64,000 bases of DNA from Thermocrinis albus DSM 14484 (GTDB taxonomy: Bacteria; Aquificota; Aquificia; Aquificales; Aquificaceae): positions 481,529-545,528 of the forward strand of contig NC_013894.1 in the NCBI RefSeq assembly GCF_000025605.1. Direction: 5' to 3'. Under the pieces are notes generated by a model that saw nothing but the letters and a program-made list of their open reading frames with translations, was not told where the DNA came from and made no database searches. Position numbers and translations under genes: made by a program. Position 1 is the first letter of the stretch. Each line of letters opens with the position of its first letter. Below are positions 8,287-16,125 of this stretch, in pieces.

Positions 8287-9210
8287 TCACCTCCCTCTTT
8301 CTTTTTCCAGCTCCTCCTTTTTCTCCTCTACCAAAAGACCTTCCTTTATGCCCCAGTCACTTACCACTATCTCCGTGTGTCCCATAAGTAGCATGATCCT
8401 GTAGAACAAAACCGCACCAGCTACTATCACCCTGGATCTTTTGGGTTCTATCTGAGGGAAAGCCCTCACTCTATCCTCTGCCCTCATAGATGAGAGCTGT
8501 TCTATCCAAAACATAAGCTGCTGTATAGTAAGCTTCTTACCGTGTACCAGAGTAGGGTCGTAGGGATAAACACCGTACTGAAGAGCGCAGAGGGTGGTTA
8601 TGGTCCCTCCAAGTCCCACCAAGGTCTGGCACGGTTGTACCACAGGCCTTATCTGCTCATCCAGGAAGTTTTTCAGAGATTCCAGCTCGTAGATGGTGGG
8701 AGGGTCAGAATTCAGAAACTCTTCCGTTAGCCCCACTATACCTATGGGTAGGGAGTGAAGATAGTCTATCTCAAAACCTCTGCCACACACTATCTCTGTA
8801 GATGCACCACCTTGATCCACTATACAGAACCTACCTTCAGGCTTTAGGGAGTACGCTACCGCCCAGAAGGCGTACTTTCCCTCCTCCTCCGGTTTTATCA
8901 CCCTTACCTCCAAACCTGTTCTCTCTTTCACCTTTTGCAAGAACTCTTCTGTGTTTCTGGCTCTCCTTAGGGCTTCTGTTCCCACAGCTTTTATCTTCTT
9001 CACCCCCATCTTGTGGGCTATCTGCACATAGCGTTCCAAAACATTTAGAGTTTCTTCCATTCTATCTTCGGAAAGCTGGCCTGTTTTGGAGAGAGACTGA
9101 GCAAGAGAGGTTATGTTACCTTCCTCATAGAGGATCTTGATACCGTCTGTAAGATCTGCCACACTTAACCTACATGAGTAGGAACCTACATCTATGACAG
9201 CCACCTTCAT
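8287..9210 (-). CDS. ppx: exopolyphosphatase / pppGpp phosphohydrolase family (Ppx/GppA)
   Basis: 307 residues of the actin-like ASKHA ATPase fold. The first phosphate loop is AVIDVGSYSCRLSV at the N-terminus, the second is VDQGGASTEIV (~137), and GLGGTITTLCAL follows. The length matches the single-domain Ppx/GppA form, which lacks the C-terminal HD domain of long exopolyphosphatases. Members hydrolyse inorganic polyphosphate and/or pppGpp; sequence alone does not separate the two. It is divergent from maf, with 23 bp between the start codons, and convergent with the porin gene. Confidence 0.88.
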   Translation of the reverse strand: MKVAVIDVGSYSCRLSVADLTDGIKILYEEGNITSLAQSLSKTGQLSEDRMEETLNVLERYVQIAHKMGVKKIKAVGTEALRRARNTEEFLQKVKERTGLEVRVIKPEEEGKYAFWAVAYSLKPEGRFCIVDQGGASTEIVCGRGFEIDYLHSLPIGIVGLTEEFLNSDPPTIYELESLKNFLDEQIRPVVQPCQTLVGLGGTITTLCALQYGVYPYDPTLVHGKKLTIQQLMFWIEQLSSMRAEDRVRAFPQIEPKRSRVIVAGAVLFYRIMLLMGHTEIVVSDWGIKEGLLVEEKKEELEKERGR

Positions 9211-9222
9211 GTACGCTATAAT
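9194..9222 (+). promoter_or_regulatory. promoter of maf, near-leaderless
   Basis: A -35 box ATGACA (9194-9199), a 17-bp spacer and a perfect -10 box TATAAT (9217-9222) precede the maf ATG at 9234. Transcription should start around 9229-9230, leaving a leader of only a few bases with no ribosome-binding site. The -35 box lies inside the coding start of the divergent ppx gene. Confidence 0.65.
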
Positions 9223-9233
9223 TTTATTAAAAA

Positions 9234-9785
9234 ATGAGATTCCTTGTGTTGGCTTCTGAATCCAAGAGAAGGGTTGAGATACTGAAGATGTTAGGTTTTA
9301 AGTTCTTCGTTATCCCTGCGGGGATAGAAGAAAGACCTTTAGGTCACCCAGTAGCCACCGCTCGCCGGCTTGCGTATTGGAAGGCTCTGAAAGTTTGGAA
9401 AGATTACAAATACGCCGTTGTGTTGGGTGCCGACACTCTGGTGGTGGTGGACAACGTCATCTTAGGTAAACCTAAGGACGAGGAGGAGGCAAAACGTATG
9501 TTGCGCCTCCTATCAGGAAGGTGGCACAAGGTGGTGACAGGCGTTTCCATTCTGTGGCAGGGGGGTAAAAGAACCTTTCACGACGTAGCTCTTGTAAAGT
9601 TCAGAAAACTGGACGACGAGGAAATAGAGGAATATATTAAGAGCGGAGAGCCTATGGACAAGGCTGGTGCGTATGCGGTACAGGGAAAGGGAGCAAGGTT
9701 TATACAAGCCATCAAGGGTGACTTTTACACAGTTATGGGTCTCCCTGCCAGTAAGACTTTTACTGCTCTTAAGTCTGTCCTTTAG
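9234..9785 (+). CDS. maf: Maf-family nucleotide pyrophosphatase
   Basis: 183 residues, the normal family length. The signature motifs are LASESKRR at the N-terminus (normally SxSPRR, here slightly altered), GADTLVVVD with the metal-binding Asp, GRWHKVVTGVSI, and KAGAYAVQGKGARF. Maf proteins hydrolyse non-canonical or pyrimidine nucleoside triphosphates (dTTP/UTP) to monophosphates and are linked to arrest of cell division. It has its own promoter. It is followed by an 85-nt stretch in which I see no clear signal and then by the structured leader at 9871. Confidence 0.9.
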   Translation: MRFLVLASESKRRVEILKMLGFKFFVIPAGIEERPLGHPVATARRLAYWKALKVWKDYKYAVVLGADTLVVVDNVILGKPKDEEEAKRMLRLLSGRWHKVVTGVSILWQGGKRTFHDVALVKFRKLDDEEIEEYIKSGEPMDKAGAYAVQGKGARFIQAIKGDFYTVMGLPASKTFTALKSVL

Positions 9786-9870
9786 CTTATCCTCCTGCTC
9801 GGTGGTGATGGAGAAAGGTATCGGTATTCAGACACAGATACAGTACAGAAGGTGAAGGTGAAACATGGTG

Positions 9871-9953
9871 GGTGCCCAAATACCGCCTGCTGGGGATGGG
9901 CACCTTTAAAAGGGCGGGATACAAATACCCCAGCCCCGGACGGAGAGTTCGGG
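9871..9953 (+). ncRNA. structured RNA leader, copy 1 (triple-crossing pseudoknot plus hairpin)
   Basis: Stem A pairs 9871-9878 (GGTGCCCA) with 9897-9904. Stem B pairs 9883-9888 (CCGCCT) with 9912-9917 (one G-U). Stem C pairs 9889-9895 (GCTGGGG) with 9928-9934. Hairpin D pairs 9935-9941 with 9947-9953 around the loop GGAGA. The strand order A-B-C-A'-B'-C' means the three stems cross each other. Unpaired CAAATA occurs twice, before B and before C'. D ends 15 nt before the ATG at 9969, leaving room for a GAGGGGAG ribosome-binding site. Two further copies with the same plan lie at 32428-32511 and 54741-54831. I do not recognise the family. Confidence 0.8.
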
Positions 9954-9968
9954 TAAGAGGGGAGTGTC

Positions 9969-10271
9969 ATGGGGCTTTACGTGATGCTTACCAAGATATC
10001 ACCTTACGCTGTTAAGAATTTAGAGAAACTCAAAGAGATAGAGCAGGAGGCTGAGAGACTGATAGAGGAGAACTGTCCCGGTGTGAGATGGATAATGAAC
10101 TTGGTGGTATTTGGTCCCTATGATTATCTGGACATATTTGAGGCATCCAGTGACGAGGAGGCTGCCAAGGTGGCTATGATCATAAGATCCTTCGGACATG
10201 CCACCACCGAGACTTGGCCCGCCATAAAGTGGTCTGAGTTCAAGGATCTTTTGGGTAAAATAAAGGTATGA
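9969..10271 (+). CDS. GYD-domain protein
   Basis: A 100-residue protein whose whole length fits the GYD domain: the start YVMLTKISPYAVKNL, the central strand VVFGPYDYLDIFEA and an alpha/beta pattern like ferredoxin-fold dimeric proteins. The family has no settled biochemical function. It is notable that such an obscure gene shares the leader element found upstream of rpsT and ndk. It ends 10 nt before fliN of the chemotaxis operon and could be transcribed together with it. Confidence 0.75.
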   Translation: MGLYVMLTKISPYAVKNLEKLKEIEQEAERLIEENCPGVRWIMNLVVFGPYDYLDIFEASSDEEAAKVAMIIRSFGHATTETWPAIKWSEFKDLLGKIKV

Positions 10272-10281
10272 GGCTATCCCT

Positions 10282-10659
10282 ATGGAGGAGAAGGAGAATT
10301 TTCAAGAAGACACTTCCAGCATGTGGGAACAAGCGTTGAAGGAACAACAGGAAGCGGAAGGGAGACACGGAGAGGGGCAAGGGGATAGTCAGGATCTTTC
10401 CGAGAAAGTAAGGCGCTTCCTGGAGATTCCTTTGGAACTTGAGGTGGTCATAGGACGTACTACTCTTAAGTTGGGAGAACTTCTGCATCTTGGCCCGGGT
10501 TCTGTTGTGGAGTTGGACAACCATGTTGAGTCTCCCGTAGATATACTTGTTAACGGTAAGCTGGTGGCTAAGGGAGAGATAGTGGTGGTGGAAGATAAAT
10601 TCGGTGTCAGGATCACCGATATAATAGCAAGGGAGGAGAGAATAAAGGGGTTTGTGTAG
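10282..10659 (+). CDS. fliN: flagellar motor switch protein FliN
   Basis: 125 residues. The N-terminal ~45 are acidic and Gln-rich, probably disordered. The C-terminal ~75 form the SpoA/FliN domain: FLEIPLELEVVIGRTTLKLGE, then GSVVELD, VDILVNGKLVAKGEIVVVEDKFGVRIT. FliN sits in the cytoplasmic C-ring and, with FliM, responds to CheY-P. No other flagellar structural gene is in the window, so the switch protein is placed with the signalling genes. Its stop codon directly touches the ATG of the next gene, cheZ. Confidence 0.88.
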   Translation: MEEKENFQEDTSSMWEQALKEQQEAEGRHGEGQGDSQDLSEKVRRFLEIPLELEVVIGRTTLKLGELLHLGPGSVVELDNHVESPVDILVNGKLVAKGEIVVVEDKFGVRITDIIAREERIKGFV

Positions 10660-11214
10660 ATGGAAGATCTCAAGAAAATTTTGGCGGAGCTTCTCAGAGA
10701 GATAAGTTTTCTGGAGGCGAAGGTGGATGAGGTAATAAAACCCCTGGAGGAAACCTCCGTCACCCTACCTGCGGCCAGTGAGAGCTTACAGGATGTTATA
10801 ACCTTTACCGAACGTGCGGTAAATCAGGTGGTGGAGCTTTTGGAGGCCATAAACGAGAACTCACAGGTTATAGAGAAGGAGGTGGAGTTTTTGCTAAAGC
10901 TCAGCCCTATTCCCTCCATCGAGAGTAGATTGATAAACGTACGTGAGAGGAACAGGGACAACATCAACAAACTGCTTCAGATCCTGACACTGCTGTCCTT
11001 TCAGGATCTGGCTAGTCAACAGCTTAAGAAGGTTATAAGTACCCTTGAGGAACTTAAAAGGGGTATAATAAAGATCGTTGTAAGCTCCGTGGAGAGGATG
11101 GAGGTTAGTAGAGAACAGAAGGAGAGGATTCTGGGTAAGGCTACGGAGATGTTGACTGGTGACAGGATAAGTCAGACTGATGTTGACGCTCTTCTAAATG
11201 AACTCGGTTTGTAA
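10660..11214 (+). CDS. cheZ: CheZ-type CheY-P phosphatase
   Basis: 184 residues, mostly long helices as in the CheZ four-helix bundle. The catalytic motif is visible as LLSFQDLASQQLKKV (~109-123), where the Gln that attacks CheY-P is expected. The C-terminus, DVDALLNELGL, matches the amphipathic CheY-P-binding tail (family pattern DxDDLLxxLGF). It should shut off the CheY signal at the flagellar motor. It starts with no gap after fliN and lies 12 nt before cheY. Confidence 0.88.
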   Translation: MEDLKKILAELLREISFLEAKVDEVIKPLEETSVTLPAASESLQDVITFTERAVNQVVELLEAINENSQVIEKEVEFLLKLSPIPSIESRLINVRERNRDNINKLLQILTLLSFQDLASQQLKKVISTLEELKRGIIKIVVSSVERMEVSREQKERILGKATEMLTGDRISQTDVDALLNELGL

Positions 11215-11226
11215 GGAGGAAGGTTT

Positions 11227-11616
11227 ATGCCACCGAAGGAAGCCAAATTTCTCGTGGTGGATGATATGAGTACCATGAGAAAGATAGTAAAAACTCTGCT
11301 AAATCAGCTGGGTTATACCAACGTAGATGAGGCAGAGAACGGAAGAGACGCTTTAGCTAAGCTACGCAGCTCTTCCTATGATCTCGTCCTTCTGGACTGG
11401 AACATGCCGGAGATGGATGGTCTGGAACTGTTGAAGGCCATAAGGGCAGATGATAGTCTGAGACATATTCCCGTTATCATGATCACGGCAGAGGCAAAAA
11501 AGGAGAACGTTTTAGCTGCCATACAAGCGGGAGCCAACAATTACATAGTCAAGCCTTTTACTTTAGAGACACTTCGCGATAAGCTAGAGAAAGTGTGGAG
11601 TTCTGTAAACAGGTGA
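11227..11616 (+). CDS. cheY: chemotaxis response regulator CheY
   Basis: A stand-alone receiver domain of 129 residues. It shows the acidic pair [12 protein letters not shown], the phospho-acceptor Asp in [13 protein letters not shown] (~57), the switch Thr in MITAEAK (~87) and the Lys in YIVKPFT (~109). All catalytic residues are present. Phosphorylated by CheA, it should bind FliM/FliN at the motor. It lies 12 nt after cheZ with a strong ribosome-binding site (AAGGAGGAAGG). Confidence 0.95.
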   Translation: MPPKEAKFLVVDDMSTMRKIVKTLLNQLGYTNVDEAENGRDALAKLRSSSYDLVLLDWNMPEMDGLELLKAIRADDSLRHIPVIMITAEAKKENVLAAIQAGANNYIVKPFTLETLRDKLEKVWSSVNR

Positions 11617-11625
11617 GGTATTGGC

Positions 11626-12177
11626 ATGGATGAGCTGGAGCTTCTGAAAGCTGTAAAGGAAGGCTTGGATACATCGTTGAAAGAGATAGAGGACATCTAC
11701 AGAACCCTGAATAACGGTATGCAGATGATAGAAGAGATGTACAGTAGGTTAAAGGAAGAAGAATCGTACATGGAAAGCGTCAAGAAGTTGACGGACCTAC
11801 TGCGTGAAAGATCGAAGGATATAGAGGAGATAACACACATAATAGAGAGTATTTCTGAGCAGACAAACCTCCTCGCTCTGAATGCTGCCATAGAGGCAGC
11901 CAGAGCTGGGGAGCACGGTAGAGGTTTCGCGGTTGTAGCCGATGAGGTGCGTAAGCTTGCCCAGAAGTCCATGGCCTCTGCCAGAGAGATAGGTAAGAAT
12001 CTCAAGGAGATAGGTAAACAGATAAGGGAGCTAAGTCAGGCTATAGACAGAGTGATGGAGAACGTCAAAGAGACCAGTGAACTTTCTGACGATGTGAGAA
12101 CCATTGTAGAACTCATATATGACAGGCTGAGACTGCTGGCTGACAGCTACCAGAAAGTGGCAAATCTTATGAAGTGA
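11626..12177 (+). CDS. short soluble methyl-accepting chemotaxis-type protein
   Basis: 183 residues, all predicted coiled coil, with no membrane segment, HAMP or ligand domain. The hairpin tip is near-canonical: [19 protein letters not shown] followed by [14 protein letters not shown] (~78-112). This is the part of chemoreceptors that binds CheA and CheW. A classical receptor is three times longer. It could be a cytosolic receptor whose sensing happens through its N-terminal helices or through a partner. It sits between cheY and an even smaller receptor-tip gene. Confidence 0.85.
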   Translation: MDELELLKAVKEGLDTSLKEIEDIYRTLNNGMQMIEEMYSRLKEEESYMESVKKLTDLLRERSKDIEEITHIIESISEQTNLLALNAAIEAARAGEHGRGFAVVADEVRKLAQKSMASAREIGKNLKEIGKQIRELSQAIDRVMENVKETSELSDDVRTIVELIYDRLRLLADSYQKVANLMK

Positions 12178-12186
12178 GGTGTTAAC

Positions 12187-12447
12187 ATGAACTTGAGGGA
12201 AGTGGAGGAACAGCTGGAGAGGCTAAAGGAGCTGACGGAGAGCTTGGTAAAAGCCTCAAAACAGACAAATCTACTCGCTCTCAATGCGGTGATTGAGGCG
12301 GCAAGGGTGGGCGAGGCGGGGAAGGGCTTCTCGGTGGTAGCTGCAGAGTTCAGAAAATTAGCTGAGAACTACAACAGAACTGTCGTGGAACTGAGAGATG
12401 CTGTGAGGAAGATAGAGGAGTACCTGAAGAATCTAGGAGAGACATGA
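12187..12447 (+). CDS. minimal chemoreceptor hairpin-tip protein (86 aa)
   Basis: An 86-residue protein made of little more than the receptor tip: [18 protein letters not shown], then [14 protein letters not shown], flanked by about 25 residues of helix on either side. It matches the canonical tip closely, so it should still contact CheA/CheW, but it is too short to sense anything by itself in the usual way. It has a start signal (GAGGTGTTAAC before the ATG) and the cheV ATG is 1 nt past its stop, so it is translated as part of the operon. It may be an array-assembly factor or a decoy; no characterised protein of this size comes to mind. Confidence 0.8.
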   Translation: MNLREVEEQLERLKELTESLVKASKQTNLLALNAVIEAARVGEAGKGFSVVAAEFRKLAENYNRTVVELRDAVRKIEEYLKNLGET

Positions 12448-12448
12448 T

Positions 12449-13393
12449 ATGGAGTACTCCGGCCTGCCGGAAGTTTTGAAAACGGGGTCCAACGAACTTG
12501 AACTGGTTAACTTTCGGATATTTGAAGATAGGCCTGAAGGTCTCTATGCCTGGAACTTTGGGGTAAACGTAGCTAAGGTACGGGAAGTTTTACGTATGCC
12601 TCCTGTAACTAGGTTACCTAATGTCCCTCCAGCGGTGGAGGGTCTGGCAGAGGTAAGGGGGGAGATGATACCGGTGGTAAGCCTTGCCCGTTGGATGGGG
12701 CTGCACGAACCTCCGGAGAGAAAGAAGTACCTCCTACATCTTGAGTTCCTGAGAGAGCATGTGGGTATAGTGGTACACGATGCGAGGAAGATAGTGAGAG
12801 TGTCATGGCAGGAGGTGAGAAGAGCTCCTGAAGGTTTAAACCAGCTTCTGAGGGGGCGTATTACAGGTATTGTAGACGTAGAGGACGGTACTATACTGGT
12901 TCTCGATCTTGAGGGTATAGTCAGTGATATAGGTATATTGAAGGTCTTTGGCATGGAAGAGGTCTCCGAAGGCAGTAAATCGGAAGGTCACTACACCGTT
13001 CTCGTGGTGGAGGACTCTTCGGTGGCCATGAAGATAATAAAGGACATCCTGGAGGGAGCTGGACACAAGGTCATACCCTGTGAGGACGGTGAGGAAGCAT
13101 GGGAGAAGCTTACGCAGTTGCTGGAAAAGGCACAGAGAGAGGGCAAGAACATAAGGGAGTACCTCCAGGTGATCTTCACGGATATAGAGATGCCCCGTAT
13201 GGACGGTCTAACCCTTACCAAGAAGATAAAGGAAACACCAGGTTTGATGCATCTACCTGTAATAGTCAACACTACTCTCTCCGATGAAGCTAATCGTGAG
13301 AAGGCTTTCCTGGTAGGTGCCGATGCTTACCTTGTAAAGTTTGATGCTAGAGAGATGATACAACTGGTAGAGAAACTAGGAAGAGGATCATGA
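12449..13393 (+). CDS. cheV: CheV, CheW-receiver fusion adaptor
   Basis: 314 residues. The N-terminal half is a CheW-like domain (FGVNVAKVREVLRMPPVTRLP, then EVRGEMIPVVSLARWMG). The C-terminal half is a receiver with YTVLVVEDSSVAM and the phospho-acceptor Asp in IFTDIEMPRMDG (~245). CheV couples receptors to CheA and can be phosphorylated to damp signalling. With no CheR/CheB methylation enzymes in sight, it may provide the adaptation. Its end overlaps cheA by 4 nt (ATGA). Confidence 0.93.
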   Translation: MEYSGLPEVLKTGSNELELVNFRIFEDRPEGLYAWNFGVNVAKVREVLRMPPVTRLPNVPPAVEGLAEVRGEMIPVVSLARWMGLHEPPERKKYLLHLEFLREHVGIVVHDARKIVRVSWQEVRRAPEGLNQLLRGRITGIVDVEDGTILVLDLEGIVSDIGILKVFGMEEVSEGSKSEGHYTVLVVEDSSVAMKIIKDILEGAGHKVIPCEDGEEAWEKLTQLLEKAQREGKNIREYLQVIFTDIEMPRMDGLTLTKKIKETPGLMHLPVIVNTTLSDEANREKAFLVGADAYLVKFDAREMIQLVEKLGRGS

Positions 13394-15174
13394 TACCGGA
13401 GGAAATGAGAGAGGTCTTTGAAGAGTTCGTGTTGGAAGCGAAGGAGCATCTAGAGGAGCTTGAGAAAACGCTGTTGCATCTTGAGAAGGTTCCCAACGAT
13501 CTATCCGCTATAAACGCCGCCTTCAGGAGTATGCACACCATAAAGGGAGGTGCATCTTTCCTGGGGCTCACTCCCATAGTGGAAGTAGCCCATGCGGCGG
13601 AAGATGTGCTGAGTAAGGCAAGAGAGGGGAGCCTGCACCTCACATCTACCACAACGGACCTCCTCTTGAAAAGCGTAGATTTTATAAGATCGGCCCTAGA
13701 GGCGTATGTGGAGGGTAAGCCTGTCAGTGATTACGGTGAGTTACTAAAAGCACTACGTCATCAAGAAGAGACAAAGCTAGAGGAAAGGCCATCACTGGAT
13801 AAACTTCTGGAGAAGTATGGACTATCCCACCTGAAGGGAAGACCTGTTGAGGAGCTTCTGGAAGAAGTGGTGTTAATGCCTCCCGATAGACGACCAACCG
13901 AGCTCATAGCCGCTCTAGAGGAAGCTCTACATGGGGAGTCGGAGGATGTACCGGAAAAAGGGGAGCAGGTGCCTCCTCCCTCGCAGAGTAAGGAGGAGGG
14001 GGAGAGAGTTCTCAGGATAGACGTTCAGAAGGTGGAGACCCTTATGAACCTCGTAGGAGAGCTTGTTCTGGAAAGGAACAGACTTCTGCGTATAATGCAG
14101 GCCATGATGGAGGAGGGTCTATCCAGAAGAGTGGAAGAGTTGGAGTCGGTAGTATCTTCCATAGACAGAATCGTAGGGGATCTTCAGCTGGCGGTTATGA
14201 AGACACGTATGCAGCCTGTCAGAAAGCTCTTCCAAAAATTTCCCCGTGTAGTAAGAGACCTGTCAAGAGCACTGGGCAAGGAGGTCGTCCTCATAACAGA
14301 GGGAGAGGATACCGAGATGGATAAATCCCTTATAGAGAGACTAGAGGATCCTCTCATACATCTGGTAAGAAATGCGGTAGATCACGGTATAGAGTACCCA
14401 GAGGAGAGGGAACGCTTAGGTAAGCCGAGGGAGGGACGAGTCCTTCTGAAGGCCTACTACCAGGGAGACAGGGTTTACATATCGGTGGAGGACGATGGTA
14501 GAGGTATAGATGTGGACAGGGTGAAGGAAAAAGCTCTGGAAAAGGGAATAGTTTCCAGAGAGAGGTTGGAAAAACTGACGGACAAGGAGGTACTCTCCCT
14601 CATATTCAGTCCCGGTTTCTCCACAGCTGATCATGTGTCAGAGGTATCCGGGAGGGGTGTGGGTATGGATGTGGTTCTCAGTACCGTCACCAGCTTCAGG
14701 GGTACAGTGGACATAGCCAGTGAGAGGGGGAAAGGGACAAAGGTAGTTATGAGCTTTCCCCTAACGGTGGGAATAATAAAATCCTTAATAGTGAAGGTAG
14801 GGGATCGCCTCTTTGCCATACCCATACACTCAGTGTTGGAGATAGTGAGCGCGGATTCTGCAGAGATATCTCACGTTTCCGGTGAAGAGGTACTGATCCT
14901 TAGGGGTAACACTATTCCGTTGTTACATTTGTCTGAGATTCTAGGCATGGAGAGGAGACATGTGGGGTTTATAGTGGTGGCCTTAGCTGGAAACAGGAGG
15001 GTGGCCTTTGGGGTGGATGACCTTTTGGGAGACGAGGAGGTGGTCATAAAACCACTGGGAAAGCTGTTTGGTGAGATAGAGGGTATATCGGGAGCCACCA
15101 TTACGGGAGATGGTAGTGTTGTCTTGATACTAGATCCCGTGGGTATCGTGAAGAGGACGGTAGGTATGCTCTGA
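13390..15174 (+). CDS. cheA: chemotaxis histidine kinase CheA
   Basis: 594 residues, a little shorter than usual. The domains are: HPt (P1) with the phosphorylated His in MHTIKGGASFLG (~48); a linker with a short helical segment in place of a full CheY-binding P2; the P3 dimerisation helices (LMNLVGELVLERNRL, ~219); the P4 kinase with its N-box (LVRNAVDHGIEYP) and G-boxes (VEDDGRGID, GRGVGMDVV); and the P5 CheW-like domain to the end. It phosphorylates CheY and CheV. It starts inside the last codons of cheV and is followed 10 nt later by cheW. Confidence 0.95.
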   Translation: MIPEEMREVFEEFVLEAKEHLEELEKTLLHLEKVPNDLSAINAAFRSMHTIKGGASFLGLTPIVEVAHAAEDVLSKAREGSLHLTSTTTDLLLKSVDFIRSALEAYVEGKPVSDYGELLKALRHQEETKLEERPSLDKLLEKYGLSHLKGRPVEELLEEVVLMPPDRRPTELIAALEEALHGESEDVPEKGEQVPPPSQSKEEGERVLRIDVQKVETLMNLVGELVLERNRLLRIMQAMMEEGLSRRVEELESVVSSIDRIVGDLQLAVMKTRMQPVRKLFQKFPRVVRDLSRALGKEVVLITEGEDTEMDKSLIERLEDPLIHLVRNAVDHGIEYPEERERLGKPREGRVLLKAYYQGDRVYISVEDDGRGIDVDRVKEKALEKGIVSRERLEKLTDKEVLSLIFSPGFSTADHVSEVSGRGVGMDVVLSTVTSFRGTVDIASERGKGTKVVMSFPLTVGIIKSLIVKVGDRLFAIPIHSVLEIVSADSAEISHVSGEEVLILRGNTIPLLHLSEILGMERRHVGFIVVALAGNRRVAFGVDDLLGDEEVVIKPLGKLFGEIEGISGATITGDGSVVLILDPVGIVKRTVGML

Positions 15175-15184
15175 GGTAAGTACT

Positions 15185-15643
15185 ATGAACATAGTGCTCC
15201 ATAAGGACAAGAATCAGCTGGAGAAGGTCACCCACATGTACGAACTTCTTGCCTTTTATCTGGAGGGGGAGCTGTTCGGTGTACCTTTGAGGAAGGTACT
15301 GGAGGTGTCCAGGATGGTACCTATAGTACCCGTGCCCTTCTCCCCCACTTACGTAAAGGGTGTCATAAATGTGAGAGGGGAGATACTACCCGTCGTGGAT
15401 CTCAAAGGTCCACTTCGCATGAAGAGAACAAGGGAGGAGAACCGCATAGTTCTTTTAGAAACGGAAAGAGGTAAAGTGGGTGTCCTGGTGGACGAAGTGG
15501 TAGGCGTTATGAGGGTAGAGGAGCAGAGGTTCGAACCAAACCCCATGGTGGGTAGGTACAGTGAGTTTGTGGAGAAGGTAGCTTACCTGAAGGAGGGTCT
15601 GCTCTGTCTTCTGGAGATGGATAGGATAATAAACTCTCTATGA
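15185..15643 (+). CDS. cheW: CheW coupling protein
   Basis: 152 residues, a single CheW domain: ELLAFYLEGELFGVPLRKV, EVSRMVPIVPVP, KGVINVRGEILPVVDL and VGVLVDEVVGVMRV. It links receptor tips to CheA. The ATG at 15185 is preceded by GAGGTAAG and is preferred over the internal ATG at 15236, although the extra N-terminal 17 residues are not conserved CheW sequence. Its stop overlaps the next gene, a J-domain protein, by 4 nt. Confidence 0.93.
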   Translation: MNIVLHKDKNQLEKVTHMYELLAFYLEGELFGVPLRKVLEVSRMVPIVPVPFSPTYVKGVINVRGEILPVVDLKGPLRMKRTREENRIVLLETERGKVGVLVDEVVGVMRVEEQRFEPNPMVGRYSEFVEKVAYLKEGLLCLLEMDRIINSL

Positions 15644-16125
15644 GGAACTTTTACATAAAGGTACTGGACTACCTGTTGGAAAAGAGACTGGAAGCCTTTC
15701 AAGCCCACTTCTTCCAACTAAATAGGAACTTCGGTGACAACGTGGATAGGTTCATAAGGGTATGGTTTGAGGGTTACATACTGAAGAGACTCATCCAGCA
15801 CTTTCCCCTTTCCGATATAGTGGAGCATTACCCATCTTATATGAGAAGAAAGAGACAGCTTATAAGATCCTACGTGGCTACTTACTGGAGCTTTTGTAAG
15901 AGACCCTATAGGTTCCCTACAAAAGTGACAGAATCCTTACGGTTCTTTGGTCTCGATACTTTAGACGAGGCAAAACTCAGAAAAGCCTACAGACAGATGG
16001 TACTCAAATATCATCCTGACAGGTACGGTAACAGAGAGGAGGCTCACAGGCGGATGGTACTCATCAATTACCACTACCAGGTACTGCTAAGCTATCTCTC
16101 GCGTCTAAGGAATGATCCAGTGTAG
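15640..16125 (+). CDS. J-domain protein at the end of the chemotaxis operon
   Basis: 161 residues. The first ~105 are basic and helical and I do not recognise them. The last ~55 are a J domain: FFGLDTLDEAKLRKAYRQM, then the diagnostic KYHPDRYG with the HPD tripeptide that stimulates Hsp70 ATPase. It overlaps cheW by 4 nt and so belongs to the same operon; the link of a DnaK co-chaperone to chemotaxis is unusual. The last 62 nt overlap the 3' end of the convergent flavin oxidoreductase gene. Confidence 0.82.
   Translation: MRNFYIKVLDYLLEKRLEAFQAHFFQLNRNFGDNVDRFIRVWFEGYILKRLIQHFPLSDIVEHYPSYMRRKRQLIRSYVATYWSFCKRPYRFPTKVTESLRFFGLDTLDEAKLRKAYRQMVLKYHPDRYGNREEAHRRMVLINYHYQVLLSYLSRLRNDPV

Noticed and set aside
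9871-9953. The three leader copies as a mobile element (MITE/REP)
   Set aside because: There are no target duplications or flanking repeats, the outer sequences do not match, the distance to the start codon is fixed and base changes preserve pairing. This fits an RNA leader better.
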